Assembly (NCBI RefSeq): GCF_026168105.1
Contig: NZ_LBMW01000060.1
Coordinates: 1 to 39,302 of the forward strand
DNA: 39,302 nt
Reading direction: 5' to 3'
From: Streptomyces hygroscopicus
GTDB lineage: Bacteria; Actinomycetota; Actinomycetes; Streptomycetales; Streptomycetaceae
Made by a program: the position numbers and the translations under genes. Under the pieces are notes generated by a model that was not told the DNA's origin, did not search any database, and saw only the letters and a list, made by a program, of their open reading frames with translations. Below, one piece after another: positions 1 to 7,402 of this stretch (positions are counted from its first letter, which is position 1; each line of letters starts with the position of its first letter).

Positions 1-96
1 CTGGACCGTGAGGTCATCCAGGAGGCCTTCAAGATCGCTTCGGTGATCCAGGCCGTCGGCGTGACGCTGGACGCGGAGGCGGTCCTCGCCGAGTAA
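1..96 (+). CDS. ahpD: AhpD-like alkylhydroperoxidase, C-terminal 31 residues only
   Basis: Only the last 31 codons are inside the window; the frame is open at the left edge and ends in TAA at 94-96. The peptide starts LDREVIQEAFKIAS and continues with a V-Q-A-V-type helix. It resembles the C-terminal helix of AhpD, the carboxymuconolactone-decarboxylase-fold protein that reduces AhpC in peroxide defence; mycobacterial AhpD has a comparable VDREAIFEALKAA segment. The catalytic Cys pair of AhpD would lie upstream, outside the window, so the call rests on a short match. In Streptomyces, ahpD is usually the last gene after oxyR and ahpC, and the strong terminator directly downstream fits an operon end. 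Confidence 0.6.
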   Translation: MDREVIQEAFKIASVIQAVGVTLDAEAVLAE

Positions 97-109
97 CGGC
101 TCATCCGCC

Positions 110-156
110 GCAAGGGGCCTGCCCCCCAGCCCGAGGCTGGGGGGCAGGCCCCTTGC
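110..156. terminator. Bidirectional terminator between ahpD and the AI-2E permease
   Basis: A perfect 22-bp inverted repeat lies at 110-131 and 135-156, with a 3-nt loop at 132-134. The stem is almost all G/C and has no clear T-tract, as is common for Streptomyces terminators. It lies between the convergent ends of the plus-strand gene (stop at 96) and the minus-strand gene (stop at 169), so it probably serves both. Confidence 0.85.
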
Positions 157-168
157 GTCATGCCCGCG

Positions 169-1479
169 CTAGGCGGAGGGCGGTTCGGCCACCGCCGGTT
201 CAGCCGGTCCCGCCGGTGCCGCATCCCGCTCCACGACGTCGTACTGCTGCGGTGGCGTGATACCCGCGTACGTGCGCAGATAGCCCACCACCGTGTTGGA
301 CACCGCCACCAGCGGCACCGCCACCACGGCCCCGCCGATCCCCGCGACGATCCCGCCTGCCGTCACCGACAGCACCACCGCCAGTGGATGGACCCGGACC
401 GCCCGGCCCAGGATGAACGGCTGCAGGATGTGGCCCTCGATCTGCTGGACGGCCAGCACCACGAGCAGCGTCATGATGGCGGTGAAGACGCCCTGCGTCA
501 CCAGCGCGACCACCACCGCCAGCGCGCCCGACGCCACCGCGCCCACCAGCGGGATGAAGGAGAAGAGGAAGATGAAGACGGCGAGGGGCACGGCCATCGG
601 GACGTTCAGGAAGTAGATCCCCAGGCCGATGAAGATCGCGTCTATCAGAGCCACGATCACCGTGCCGCGGACATAGGCCGTCAGCGTGCGCCATGCCCGC
701 GGGCCCGCGCCCGCCACCCCCGGCCGGGCCGCCGTCGGCACCAGCTTCAGCGTCCATTCCCAGATGCGGCGGCCGTCGTAGAGCAGGAAGAGGGTGGAGA
801 ACATCGTCAGGAGGATGCCGGTCAGCGCCTCCACGATGACCGTGACGCCCTCCAGACCCGCCGATGTGATCTGGTCCGTGTTCGCCCCGATCGCGTCCCG
901 CAAGTTCTTCGCGATCTCGTTGATCTGCTTGTCCGTGACATGGAAGGGGCTGTTCAGCAGCCACTTCCGCAGCTCGTCGATGCCGTTCTGGACCTGGTTG
1001 GAGAGCGAGTCGATGTTCTCCATGACCTGCCAGGTCACGAACCAGCCGATAAGAGCCATGACGACGAAGCCGAGGATCGCGGTCAGCGCGGTCGCGAGCC
1101 CCCTCGGCACACCGAGACGTTTCAGCCTGGCCACGGTCGGCTGCAGCAGCGCCGTGATGAGCAGCGCACACACGAAGGCCAGCACCACCAGCTGTACGGC
1201 GCTGATCACCCGCATCAGCACCCAGACTGTGCCGGCGAGGACGAGCAACCGCCAGCCCGCCTCGGCCGCGACTCGTACGCCCCACGGCACCGCCTCGACG
1301 GGTTGCGGGCGCACGTGGACGGCGGGTGCGTACGCCGGAGGCGGCGGGACCAGGTCCGGTGCCGGAGGGGGCTCGGGGTCGGTGTGCTTCTCGACCTCGG
1401 CGCGGCGTTCGTCCAGCCGCTCCCCCATCTGGGTCAGTCCGGCCCCGAGTCGGGCGAGCCACCCTGGCACTTCTGACAT
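169..1479 (-). CDS. AI-2E family transporter (PerM-like integral membrane protein)
   Basis: The 436-residue protein starts at ATG 1479, behind a GGGGAAGAGGA-type ribosome site. The longer open frame upstream is not needed. The first ~75 residues are cytosolic and Pro-rich (PEPPPAPDLVPPPP). About eight hydrophobic segments follow from the WGVRVAAEAGWRLLVLAG region to the C-terminus, with a long loop holding the SNQVQNGIDELRKWLLNSPF helix. The late FSFIPLVGAVASGALAVVVAL and QQIEGHILQPFILGRAV stretches are signatures of the AI-2E transporter/PerM family. Some members export autoinducer-2 or act as Na+/H+ antiporters, but actinobacterial members are mostly uncharacterised, so the substrate is unknown. 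It is transcribed alone, with terminators on both sides. Confidence 0.88.
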   Translation of the reverse strand: MSEVPGWLARLGAGLTQMGERLDERRAEVEKHTDPEPPPAPDLVPPPPAYAPAVHVRPQPVEAVPWGVRVAAEAGWRLLVLAGTVWVLMRVISAVQLVVLAFVCALLITALLQPTVARLKRLGVPRGLATALTAILGFVVMALIGWFVTWQVMENIDSLSNQVQNGIDELRKWLLNSPFHVTDKQINEIAKNLRDAIGANTDQITSAGLEGVTVIVEALTGILLTMFSTLFLLYDGRRIWEWTLKLVPTAARPGVAGAGPRAWRTLTAYVRGTVIVALIDAIFIGLGIYFLNVPMAVPLAVFIFLFSFIPLVGAVASGALAVVVALVTQGVFTAIMTLLVVLAVQQIEGHILQPFILGRAVRVHPLAVVLSVTAGGIVAGIGGAVVAVPLVAVSNTVVGYLRTYAGITPPQQYDVVERDAAPAGPAEPAVAEPPSA

Positions 1480-1573
1480 GATCCGTCCTCTTCCCCCGCG
1501 TCCCCGGGTGCTCCCCACCACTCCCCCCTGGAGTCGTCGGTTCCGACCGTACATGGCGAGGGCCGACGGCCGG

Positions 1574-1618
1574 TAAAAACGGCCGAAGCCCCTCACCCTT
1601 AGACGGTGAGGGGCTTCG
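1574..1618 (-). terminator. Rho-independent terminator of the transglycosylase gene
   Basis: A perfect 14-bp stem (1584-1597 with 1605-1618) has a 7-nt loop. On the minus strand it is followed by a T-run (the plus strand reads taaaaac at 1574-1580). It is a classical intrinsic terminator 35 nt past the stop of the 1654-2349 gene and isolates it from the AI-2E permease. Confidence 0.9.
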
Positions 1619-1653
1619 TGAGGTTGAGCTGCCGCGCATGGCGGCTCCACGGC

Positions 1654-2349
1654 TCAGTACCAGCTGTTGGCCTGCCAGAACGACCAGGCCTGGCACGGGC
1701 TGCCGTACCGGCTGTTCATGTAGTTGAGGCCCCACTTGATCTGCGTGGCCGGGTTGGTCTGCCAGTCGGAGCCGACGGACGACATCTTGGAGCCCGGCAG
1801 GGCCTGGAAGAGGCCGTACGCACCGGAGGACGCGTTGACCGCCTGGTAGTTCCAGCTGGACTCGTGGTCCACGATGTTGCTGAAGCACTGGAACTGATCG
1901 CCCGCCACCAGCTGACGGGCCATCGCCTGGATCTGCGCGACGGTGTAAGAGCCCTGGACCGGGAAGCTGGACACGTCACGGGTCGAGTCGCGGCTGGCCT
2001 TGGTCTCGGCCTCCTGGCGCGCCTTGGCGTCCGCCTCGGCCTTCGCCGCCGCCTTCTGCTTGGCTACGGCGTCCGCGGCAGCCTGCTTGCGGGCGGCCGC
2101 CTCGGCGTCCTTCTTGGCGCTCGCGTCGGCGGCAATGGCCTGCGCGTCGGCCTGCTGAGTCAGGGAGGCGGTCTGCACCTGCGCCTGTTGACCCGCGGGT
2201 ATGTCCGCGAGGAGCGTGGTGTCGCTTGCCGTCGGCTCGGCGTCGTTGGTCTGGGCGGTGCTGCCCGAGGCAACTCCGACGACGCTCCCGACAGCGGTGA
2301 CCGCCGTGGCCGAGGCCACTGCGAATCCCCGGACCGAAATCCGGCTCAC
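1654..2349 (-). CDS. Secreted transglycosylase-like (SLT/lysozyme-fold) cell-wall protein
   Basis: The 231-residue protein starts at GTG 2349, 4 nt after AAGGAAAA. An ATG-initiated longer frame is unlikely because it would not begin with a signal sequence. Residues 1-32 form a signal peptide (SVRGFAVASATAVTAVGSVVG). Residues 65-122 are an Ala/Lys/Glu-rich coiled coil. Residues 135-231 form a lysozyme-like domain with the presumed catalytic glutamate at E163 in IVDHESSWN, then SGAYGLFQALPGSKM and the C-terminal WGLNYMNSRYGSPCQAW. Enzymes of this type cut the glycan strand of peptidoglycan, here outside the membrane. Cys155 and Cys219 may form a disulfide. The gene is monocistronic with a structured leader upstream and an intrinsic terminator downstream. 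Confidence 0.88.
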   Translation of the reverse strand: MSRISVRGFAVASATAVTAVGSVVGVASGSTAQTNDAEPTASDTTLLADIPAGQQAQVQTASLTQQADAQAIAADASAKKDAEAAARKQAAADAVAKQKAAAKAEADAKARQEAETKASRDSTRDVSSFPVQGSYTVAQIQAMARQLVAGDQFQCFSNIVDHESSWNYQAVNASSGAYGLFQALPGSKMSSVGSDWQTNPATQIKWGLNYMNSRYGSPCQAWSFWQANSWY

Positions 2350-2766
2350 ACGGTTTTCCTTCCAGCATCGTCCGCTTCGGTGACCCTGGCGGACGCAATC
2401 GTGCCCCTGACGCTGGCCTCCCAACTGCGGGGTCACGGGAGGCACGGGCCCGGTGGGCAACCCCCGTAACGGGAGCGCCGCGTGGTGCTCGGGCGGCATA
2501 CGACAGCTCTATGGAGTTCTGGATGGTTCTAGTTGTGCCGTACCGCTGGGGGTACCGGTGTGTCGTATGCGGGGCCTGACAGGAATGAGACTCTGCCGTA
2601 ATACGGCGCCGGGAGGCAATTCCGCGCTGAGTGTGAAAGCTCACACCTCGTTTGGCCCAACGGATTCATGGAAACTACCGCACACCAAGGCGCCGCCCGG
2701 CTAGGCTCTTGGCCTTTGCCGGGCGGCGCCAACCGACGGGTAACCACCTCAGGTTGAACAGATGGT
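2350..2766 (-). promoter_or_regulatory. Long leader/promoter region of the transglycosylase gene
   Basis: This 417-bp stretch has no gene. Close to the GTG start a 7-bp stem pairs 2369-2375 with 2389-2395. Further upstream, 2417-2422 (CCTCCC) can pair with 2437-2442 while 2401-2405 can pair with 2441-2445, so two partly exclusive folds exist. A 16-bp dyad, GTGTGA-AAGC-TCACAC, lies at 2631-2646. The phoH terminator occupies 2689-2730. Some Streptomyces cell-wall hydrolase genes carry c-di-AMP (ydaO) riboswitches, but I do not see that motif's conserved strings here. Confidence 0.45.
2689..2730 (-). terminator. Terminator downstream of phoH
   Basis: A perfect 13-bp stem pairs 2689-2701 (GGCGCCGCCCGGC) with 2718-2730. 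The loop can add an AGGC/GCCT inner stem. It lies 37 nt beyond the stop of the minus-strand PhoH gene. No T-tract is present. Confidence 0.75.
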
Positions 2767-4092
2767 TCAGATCTGACCGTCCTCCAGCATTTCGGTCACA
2801 AGGGCAGCAATCTGGGACCTCTCGGACCGTGTGAGGGTGACGTGCGCGAAGAGCGGATGCCCCTTCAGCTTCTCCACCACGGCGACGACTCCGTCGTACC
2901 GGCCCACCCGCAGGTTGTCCCGCTGGGCCACGTCATGGGTGAGAACCACCCGTGAGTTCGCGCCGATTCGGGACAGAACGGTCAACAGGACGTTCCGTTC
3001 GAGCGACTGGGCCTCGTCCACGATCACAAAGGCGTCGTGGAGGGAGCGGCCGCGGATGTGGGTGAGCGGCAGGACCTCCAGCATCCCGCGCGCGGTGACC
3101 TCTTCGATGACCTCGCGGCTGGTGACCGCGGACAGCGTGTCGAACACCGCCTGCGCCCAAGGGCTCATCTTCTCGGCCTCGGTGCCGGGCAGATAGCCGA
3201 GCTCCTGCCCGCCCACCGCATACAGCGGCCGGAAGACCATCACCTTCTGGTGCTGCCTGCGCTCCAGCACCGCCTCCAGACCCGCGCACAGCGCGAGCGC
3301 CGACTTGCCGGTGCCGGCCCGGCCGCCCATCGACACGATCCCGACGTCCGGGTCCAGCAGCAGGTCGAGGGCGATCCGCTGTTCCGCGCTGCGGCCCTTG
3401 ATACCGAACGCCTCCCGGTCCCCGCGCACGAGTCGGACGTCGCCCTCCGCCGTGACACGGCCGAGCGCCTTGCCCCGCTCCGACTGGATGGTCAGGCCGG
3501 TGTGCACCGGCAGACCGGTGGCCTCGGAAACGTGGACGTGCCCGTCCTCGAACAGGATGTCCACCTGTTCGGCCGACAGGGTCAGTTCGGACATCCCGGT
3601 CCAGCCGGAGGAATCCGTGATGGCAAGTTCGGCGCGGTACTCCTCGGCGAGGAGGCCCACGGAGGAGGCCTTGATCCTCAGCGGGAGGTCCTTCGACACG
3701 ACCGTGACGTCGAACCCCTCCGCCTGCAGGTTGCGGGCGACCGCGAGGATGCGGGAGTCGTTGTCCCCCAGGCGGTAGCCGGTGGGCAGCACGCTGGGGT
3801 CCGAGTGGTTGAGCTCGACCCGGAGTGTCCCGCCGAGGTCCCCGATCGGGATGGGGGCGTCGAGTCGGCCGTACCGCACCCGGTAGTCGTCGAGCAGGCG
3901 CAGGGCCTGCCGGGCGAAATAACCGAGTTCGGGATGGTGCCGCTTGGCCTCCAGCTCCGTGACCACGACGACCGGCAGCACAACCTCGTGCTCGTCGAAG
4001 CGGCTCATGGCGTTCGGGTCGGCCAGCAGGACGCTGGTGTCGAGAACATAGGTGCGCCGGTCTGGCTTGTGGCGCTTTGCGCTGGTCACCAC
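2767..4092 (-). CDS. phoH: PhoH-family protein: N-terminal PIN domain fused to PhoH ATPase
   Basis: The 441-residue protein starts with two adjacent GTG codons (4092, 4089), behind a GAGGGGG stretch. Residues 12-150 are a PIN nuclease domain: TYVLDTSVLL (D18), VVVVTELEAK (E47) and the GDNDSRILA acidic patch near 110-113. Residues 230-441 are the PhoH P-loop NTPase, with Walker A GGRAGTGKS at 256-264, Walker B FVIVDEAQS near 355-363 and the THDVAQRDN sensor region near 385. This is the PhoH2 type, a cytosolic ATP-dependent RNA helicase and sequence-specific ribonuclease in mycobacteria, where it can sit in a toxin-antitoxin-like arrangement. No upstream antitoxin-sized gene is visible here. 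The gene appears monocistronic, with a terminator at 2689-2730. Confidence 0.92.
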   Translation of the reverse strand: MVTSAKRHKPDRRTYVLDTSVLLADPNAMSRFDEHEVVLPVVVVTELEAKRHHPELGYFARQALRLLDDYRVRYGRLDAPIPIGDLGGTLRVELNHSDPSVLPTGYRLGDNDSRILAVARNLQAEGFDVTVVSKDLPLRIKASSVGLLAEEYRAELAITDSSGWTGMSELTLSAEQVDILFEDGHVHVSEATGLPVHTGLTIQSERGKALGRVTAEGDVRLVRGDREAFGIKGRSAEQRIALDLLLDPDVGIVSMGGRAGTGKSALALCAGLEAVLERRQHQKVMVFRPLYAVGGQELGYLPGTEAEKMSPWAQAVFDTLSAVTSREVIEEVTARGMLEVLPLTHIRGRSLHDAFVIVDEAQSLERNVLLTVLSRIGANSRVVLTHDVAQRDNLRVGRYDGVVAVVEKLKGHPLFAHVTLTRSERSQIAALVTEMLEDGQI

Positions 4093-4534
4093 GGAAGGAC
4101 GTACCCCCTCGGATGAGGTCGGGGAGCGACGAGAAGGGAATCCGGGAGGGCCGGCGGGAAGACCACCACGAGCGCGGGCGGGAAGAAGGCCGCGAGGGCG
4201 GGCGGAAGGAAGACGGCCGGTTGCCGACCGCGGTCCGCGGGCCGGAAACCGGCCCTCCGCTGCTTCCTCCGTGCAGTGACCGCACGGTCGGGCTGGTGCA
4301 AAGGGCCTCCCGGGCGGACGGCCCCGAGCCGTCCGCTGAGATACGACGCCCGTGGTTCGGGTGTCGACCTGCTTGGCTTATGCCCTCGAACACGCGCTGC
4401 CATGCCAGGGCATATGACGGCGCGCCGGTGAACTCCTTGTGACATGTGCGCCCGAACGGGTGAGGAACGGGTGATGTCCGGCGCGGCGTGCCCGGGTGCT
4501 CCGACGCCGGTGCACGGCCATCCCGACGGGGTCG
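4093..4534. other. 442-bp intergenic region between uppS-like gene and phoH
   Basis: No gene is seen. A 9-bp stem (4314-4322 with 4328-4336, loop CCCGA) could end the minus-strand transcript of the prenyltransferase, though it is about 200 nt beyond the stop. About 4150-4225 holds three imperfect ~23-nt copies of a purine-rich unit built on GGGCGGGAAGAAGGC, which would lie in the phoH promoter or leader. Open frames here are shadow frames of this repeat. Confidence 0.5.
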
Positions 4535-5308
4535 TCAGCCGCCGTAACGGCGGTGTCGCGCCGCGTAGTCGCGCAGCGCGCGCAGGAAGTCGACCTTGCG
4601 GAAGGCCGGCCAGAAGACCTCGCAGAAGTAGTACTCCGAATGGGCCGTCTGCCACAGCATGAAACCGGACAGCCGCTGTTCGCCACTCGTACGAATCACC
4701 AGATCGGGGTCGGGCTGGTCACTCGTGTAGAGGTGTCTGCCGATCATGTCGATGTCGACGGAGTCGGCGAGGTCCTCCATCGAGGTGCCCTTGTCCTGGG
4801 CGTCGAGGAGCATGGAGCGGACGGCGTCGGCGATCTCCTGGCGGCCGCCGTAGCCGATGGCCACGTTGACGAGTATCCCGTCCCTGTGGGCGGTGGTCTC
4901 CTCGGCTCCCTTGAGGACGGCCTGCATCTGCGGCGGCAGCAGGTCGAGCGCACCCACGTGGTGCACCCGCCAGCGGCCGTCGGCGGCGAGGGAGCGGACG
5001 ACGTCCTCGATGATCCCGAGGAGCGGGACCAGCTCCTCCTTCGGCCGGTCGAAGTTGTCCGTCGACAGCAGCCAGAGCGTGACGACCTCGACGTCCGTCT
5101 CGGCACACCAGCCGAGGAACTCCTCGATCTTGTCGGCGCCGGCCCGGTGGCCCTGCGCGGCGGTGGAGCCCGCCGCCTTCGCCCAGCGGCGGTTGCCGTC
5201 CATGATGACGCCGATGTGCTTGGGCACCTGAGCGTGGTCCAGGTGGCCCTCCACCCGGCGTGCGTACAGCCTGACCAGCAGGCCGCGCAGCTTGTCGCGC
5301 AGGTTCAC
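4535..5308 (-). CDS. uppS: Isoprenyl transferase (cis-prenyltransferase, UppS family)
   Basis: The 257-residue protein starts at GTG 5308, with GGAGGGG 10 nt upstream. It carries the family signatures in order: HIGVIMDGNRRWAK at 31-44 with catalytic D37, GHRAGADKIEEFLGWC, TLWLLSTDNFDRP, and the C-terminal DLVIRTSGEQRLSGFMLWQ block with the YYFCEVFWPAF segment. Such enzymes condense isopentenyl diphosphate onto an allylic diphosphate in the cis configuration at the cytoplasmic membrane. They supply undecaprenyl diphosphate for cell-wall synthesis or, for the actinobacterial short-chain Z-isoprenyl paralogues, shorter products. Streptomyces often has two copies, the essential one usually beside recO, so this one (beside phoH) may be the short-chain paralogue. 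The chain length cannot be told from sequence by eye. Confidence 0.9.
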   Translation of the reverse strand: MNLRDKLRGLLVRLYARRVEGHLDHAQVPKHIGVIMDGNRRWAKAAGSTAAQGHRAGADKIEEFLGWCAETDVEVVTLWLLSTDNFDRPKEELVPLLGIIEDVVRSLAADGRWRVHHVGALDLLPPQMQAVLKGAEETTAHRDGILVNVAIGYGGRQEIADAVRSMLLDAQDKGTSMEDLADSVDIDMIGRHLYTSDQPDPDLVIRTSGEQRLSGFMLWQTAHSEYYFCEVFWPAFRKVDFLRALRDYAARHRRYGG

Positions 5309-5911
5309 GTGAAGTCAGCCCCTCCGTGCGGATCAGACAGGTGCGGGCGTGCGCGATCCCGTCAGATGGCGGTCCCCGAAGGGGAAGCCTACCCCTGGAG
5401 CACCTCTGCACCGCCAAGGGGTGTCAGCGCCCTGTCCGGGGTTCGTAGCCGTGAACGCGGGCCCCACGGGCCCGGGGTTTCGGGGCTGCACACACGTGCT
5501 GGCCCCCCCCCGGGGCGTCGCACGCCGCGAGGGCGCCGGGCACTCGGCGGGCGGGCCTGGCTGAGCGTACGGGCCCGACGGGAAAGAAAAACGGGCCGGT
5601 CCGTGGGGGGGAGACGGACCGGCCCGAGGGGGGGCTTCCACCATAACCCTTCGTAAGGTCTGGCGCGTGCATCGGCGTGAAACAACTACTCTCCGAAATC
5701 GTTCGGCGACGCGACGGTGATCCCGGAAGCGTTCATTCAGGGCGTGATCATGGCTGGATCACAGGTGATTCAAAGGGAATCTGACCGAATCCTGAGGTAT
5801 CCAAGGGATTTGAGCCATGTTGCGGGTCGCTCGGTGACATGTCCCGGCGTACTCCCAGTGGGTGACACGCCAGGGAACGTCGACTTGACGCCAGTCGCTA
5901 ACTTCTGAGTC
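5309..5911. other. 603-bp intergenic region without a convincing gene
   Basis: 5309-5580 contains the start-proximal region of the prenyltransferase gene plus a C9 run near 5503-5511. 5582-5626 is an intrinsic terminator oriented for the minus strand. 5640-5911 is much more AT-rich than its surroundings and holds no frame with Streptomyces codon usage. The open frame 5717-5908 has poor third-position GC. Within this stretch the direct upstream region of the DUF192 gene lacks a Shine-Dalgarno sequence. Confidence 0.5.
5582..5626 (-). terminator. Orphan intrinsic terminator (minus strand), possible end of a small RNA
   Basis: A perfect 13-bp stem pairs 5592-5604 with 5614-5626. On the minus strand the loop is C-rich (CTCCCCCCC) and the stem is followed by TTTTTCTTTC (plus strand 5582-5591). 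It is the best-formed intrinsic terminator in the left part of the window. No minus-strand protein gene lies upstream of it before 6438, so it may end a short untranslated RNA beginning between about 5630 and 5760. Confidence 0.75.
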
Positions 5912-6247
5912 ATGGCGACGTTCACGACGGCGCAGACGCCCGCTCCCGTCCCCCTGGAGATCGCCCGGTCGGCACGGGCCCGGCGGCGGGGGCTGCTCGG
6001 GCGCGACGGAGTGGCGGGGGCGCTGCTGCTGAGTCCGGCGAGCGCGGTCCACACACTGGGGATGCGGTTCGCGATCGACGTCGCCCATCTGGACCGGAGC
6101 TTGCGTGTCATTGCGGTACGGACGATGCGGCCGGGGCGGATCGGTCTGCCCCGCCTGCGCGCCCGTCATGTGCTCGAGGCGGAGGCGGGGTCGATGGAGC
6201 GGTGGGGGATACGGCGCGGGGTGCGGATCGCCGTGCTGGAGACCTGA
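5912..6247 (+). CDS. DUF192 family protein
   Basis: The 111-residue protein starts at ATG 5912. It shows the DUF192 (COG1430) pattern: RARRRGLLGRDG near 22-33, VHTLGMRFAIDV near 46-57, a PGR turn and a C-terminal VLEAEAGSMERWGI. Members are small beta-rich proteins, often secreted or periplasmic elsewhere, with no firmly established biochemical role; this one has no signal peptide. No ribosome-binding site is visible, and a TAACTT hexamer sits 8-13 nt before the start, so a leaderless transcript is possible. The gene converges with the methyltransferase across a terminator. Confidence 0.8.
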   Translation: MATFTTAQTPAPVPLEIARSARARRRGLLGRDGVAGALLLSPASAVHTLGMRFAIDVAHLDRSLRVIAVRTMRPGRIGLPRLRARHVLEAEAGSMERWGIRRGVRIAVLET

Positions 6248-6369
6248 CGGAGCGTCGGCGCGGTGCGCATGACACCGCGCAGCCCCCTCCACTGCGCGAT
6301 GCCGCCCGCGCAGCTTTGCTTACGCGAATAACCTTGGTCCGAACTTACGTGAGCCATGCGGGTGATGCG

Positions 6370-6410
6370 AGCCGCACTCCATAACGATGTGGAAACCCCG
6401 GGGTGCGGCT
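6370..6410. terminator. Terminator between DUF192 gene and methyltransferase
   Basis: The arms AGCCGCAC (6370-6377) and GTGCGGCT (6403-6410) extend inward by a T-G and two C-G pairs, giving an 11-bp stem with a ~19-nt loop. It lies between two convergent genes and probably acts in both directions. No T-tract is visible. Confidence 0.65.
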
Positions 6411-6437
6411 GTCTCATCATCCGGACACCCGTCCCGC

Positions 6438-7208
6438 CTAGGCGTCCGGTTTGCGCGCCTCGATCAGGAAGCGGGTGCTGTGGGCGACGAACGGCCCCTC
6501 GGACTCGATCAGCTCGTGCAGGGACCGCAGCCGCGGTTCGTACCGCTCCACGGTGAAACCCGGCACCATCCAGATCACCTTGCGCAGGAAGTGGACGACG
6601 GCGCCGATGTCGTGGAACTCCATGCGCAGGCGGGCCTCCTGGAGGCCGACGACCTCCAGACCGGCCGCTTCGGCCTCGTCCCGCGCGAGCCCGGGGTCGC
6701 GTGCGGTGCGGACCTCCTCCGGCTGCGGCCCGAGGAAGTACTCGACGACCTCGAAGGCGCTGGCCGGGCCGACCTGCTGGGAGAGGTAGGTGCCGCCCGG
6801 GCGCAGAACGCGGGCGATCTCCTGCCAGTACGTCCGCACCGGGTGCCGGCTGGTGACGAGGTCGAAGGCGGCGTCCGCGAACGGCAGCGGGACGTCCTCG
6901 GGCGAGGCGACGACCACGGCGCCGCGCGGATGGAGCAGGGCGGTGGCCCTCGCGACGTTCGGCGGCCAGCCCTCGGTGGCGACGGTGAGCGGGGGCAGCA
7001 GCGGGGCGGAGGCCAGGACCTCACCTCCCCCGGTCTGGACGTCGAGCGCGGCGCGGGCGTGCGCGAGCCGCTCGGCCATCCGGCGCGCGTATCCCCACGG
7101 GGGCCGCTCCTCCGTGGCCCGGCCCTCGAACCAGGAGAAGTCCCAGCCGTCGACGGGGGCCTCCTCGGCCTCCCGGACGAGGTCTTCGAAGGCGGGGCGG
7201 GTGGTCAT
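6438..7208 (-). CDS. Class I SAM-dependent methyltransferase
   Basis: The 256-residue protein starts at ATG 7208, with GGAAGA 7 nt upstream; the much longer open frame upstream is out of context. The Rossmann methyltransferase motifs are motif I ALDVQTGGGE (~54-63), an acidic turn after strand 2 (TVATEGWPPNV), PLPFADAAFDLV for motif II/post-I and EIARVLRPGGTYL for motif III. This layout is the Methyltransf_11 type. The C-terminal half (FHDIGAVVHFLRKVIWMVPGF) is typical of actinobacterial methyltransferases of unknown small-molecule substrate. The next gene upstream on this strand is an LLM oxidoreductase 194 bp away, so co-transcription is possible but not certain. Confidence 0.85.
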   Translation of the reverse strand: MTTRPAFEDLVREAEEAPVDGWDFSWFEGRATEERPPWGYARRMAERLAHARAALDVQTGGGEVLASAPLLPPLTVATEGWPPNVARATALLHPRGAVVVASPEDVPLPFADAAFDLVTSRHPVRTYWQEIARVLRPGGTYLSQQVGPASAFEVVEYFLGPQPEEVRTARDPGLARDEAEAAGLEVVGLQEARLRMEFHDIGAVVHFLRKVIWMVPGFTVERYEPRLRSLHELIESEGPFVAHSTRFLIEARKPDA

Positions 7209-7402
7209 ACGACGATCTTCCAGGGGCCGGGGCCGCAAGGCGAACGAATTTCGTTCGGAGCGGGGCGGGTGTGCACGCGTGCGACGGACCGGCCACCGCG
7301 TCCGGGCGGACAGGCCTGCGCCGGTTGTGCCGATGGGGCAGGAACAGGACAAACCCGCCCGGGTCCCAGACACCTGTCCGAACGCGCCACCTCCCGCCTC
7401 GG

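Noticed and set aside
2350..2766. c-di-AMP (ydaO) riboswitch upstream of the transglycosylase gene
   Set aside because: Streptomyces wall-hydrolase genes can have one, but I found none of the conserved ydaO core strings in the right orientation, only generic stems.
5717..5908. 63-codon plus-strand ORF ahead of the DUF192 gene
   Set aside because: Third-position GC is low for this genome, no ribosome site, no recognisable protein pattern, and it covers the presumed promoter.
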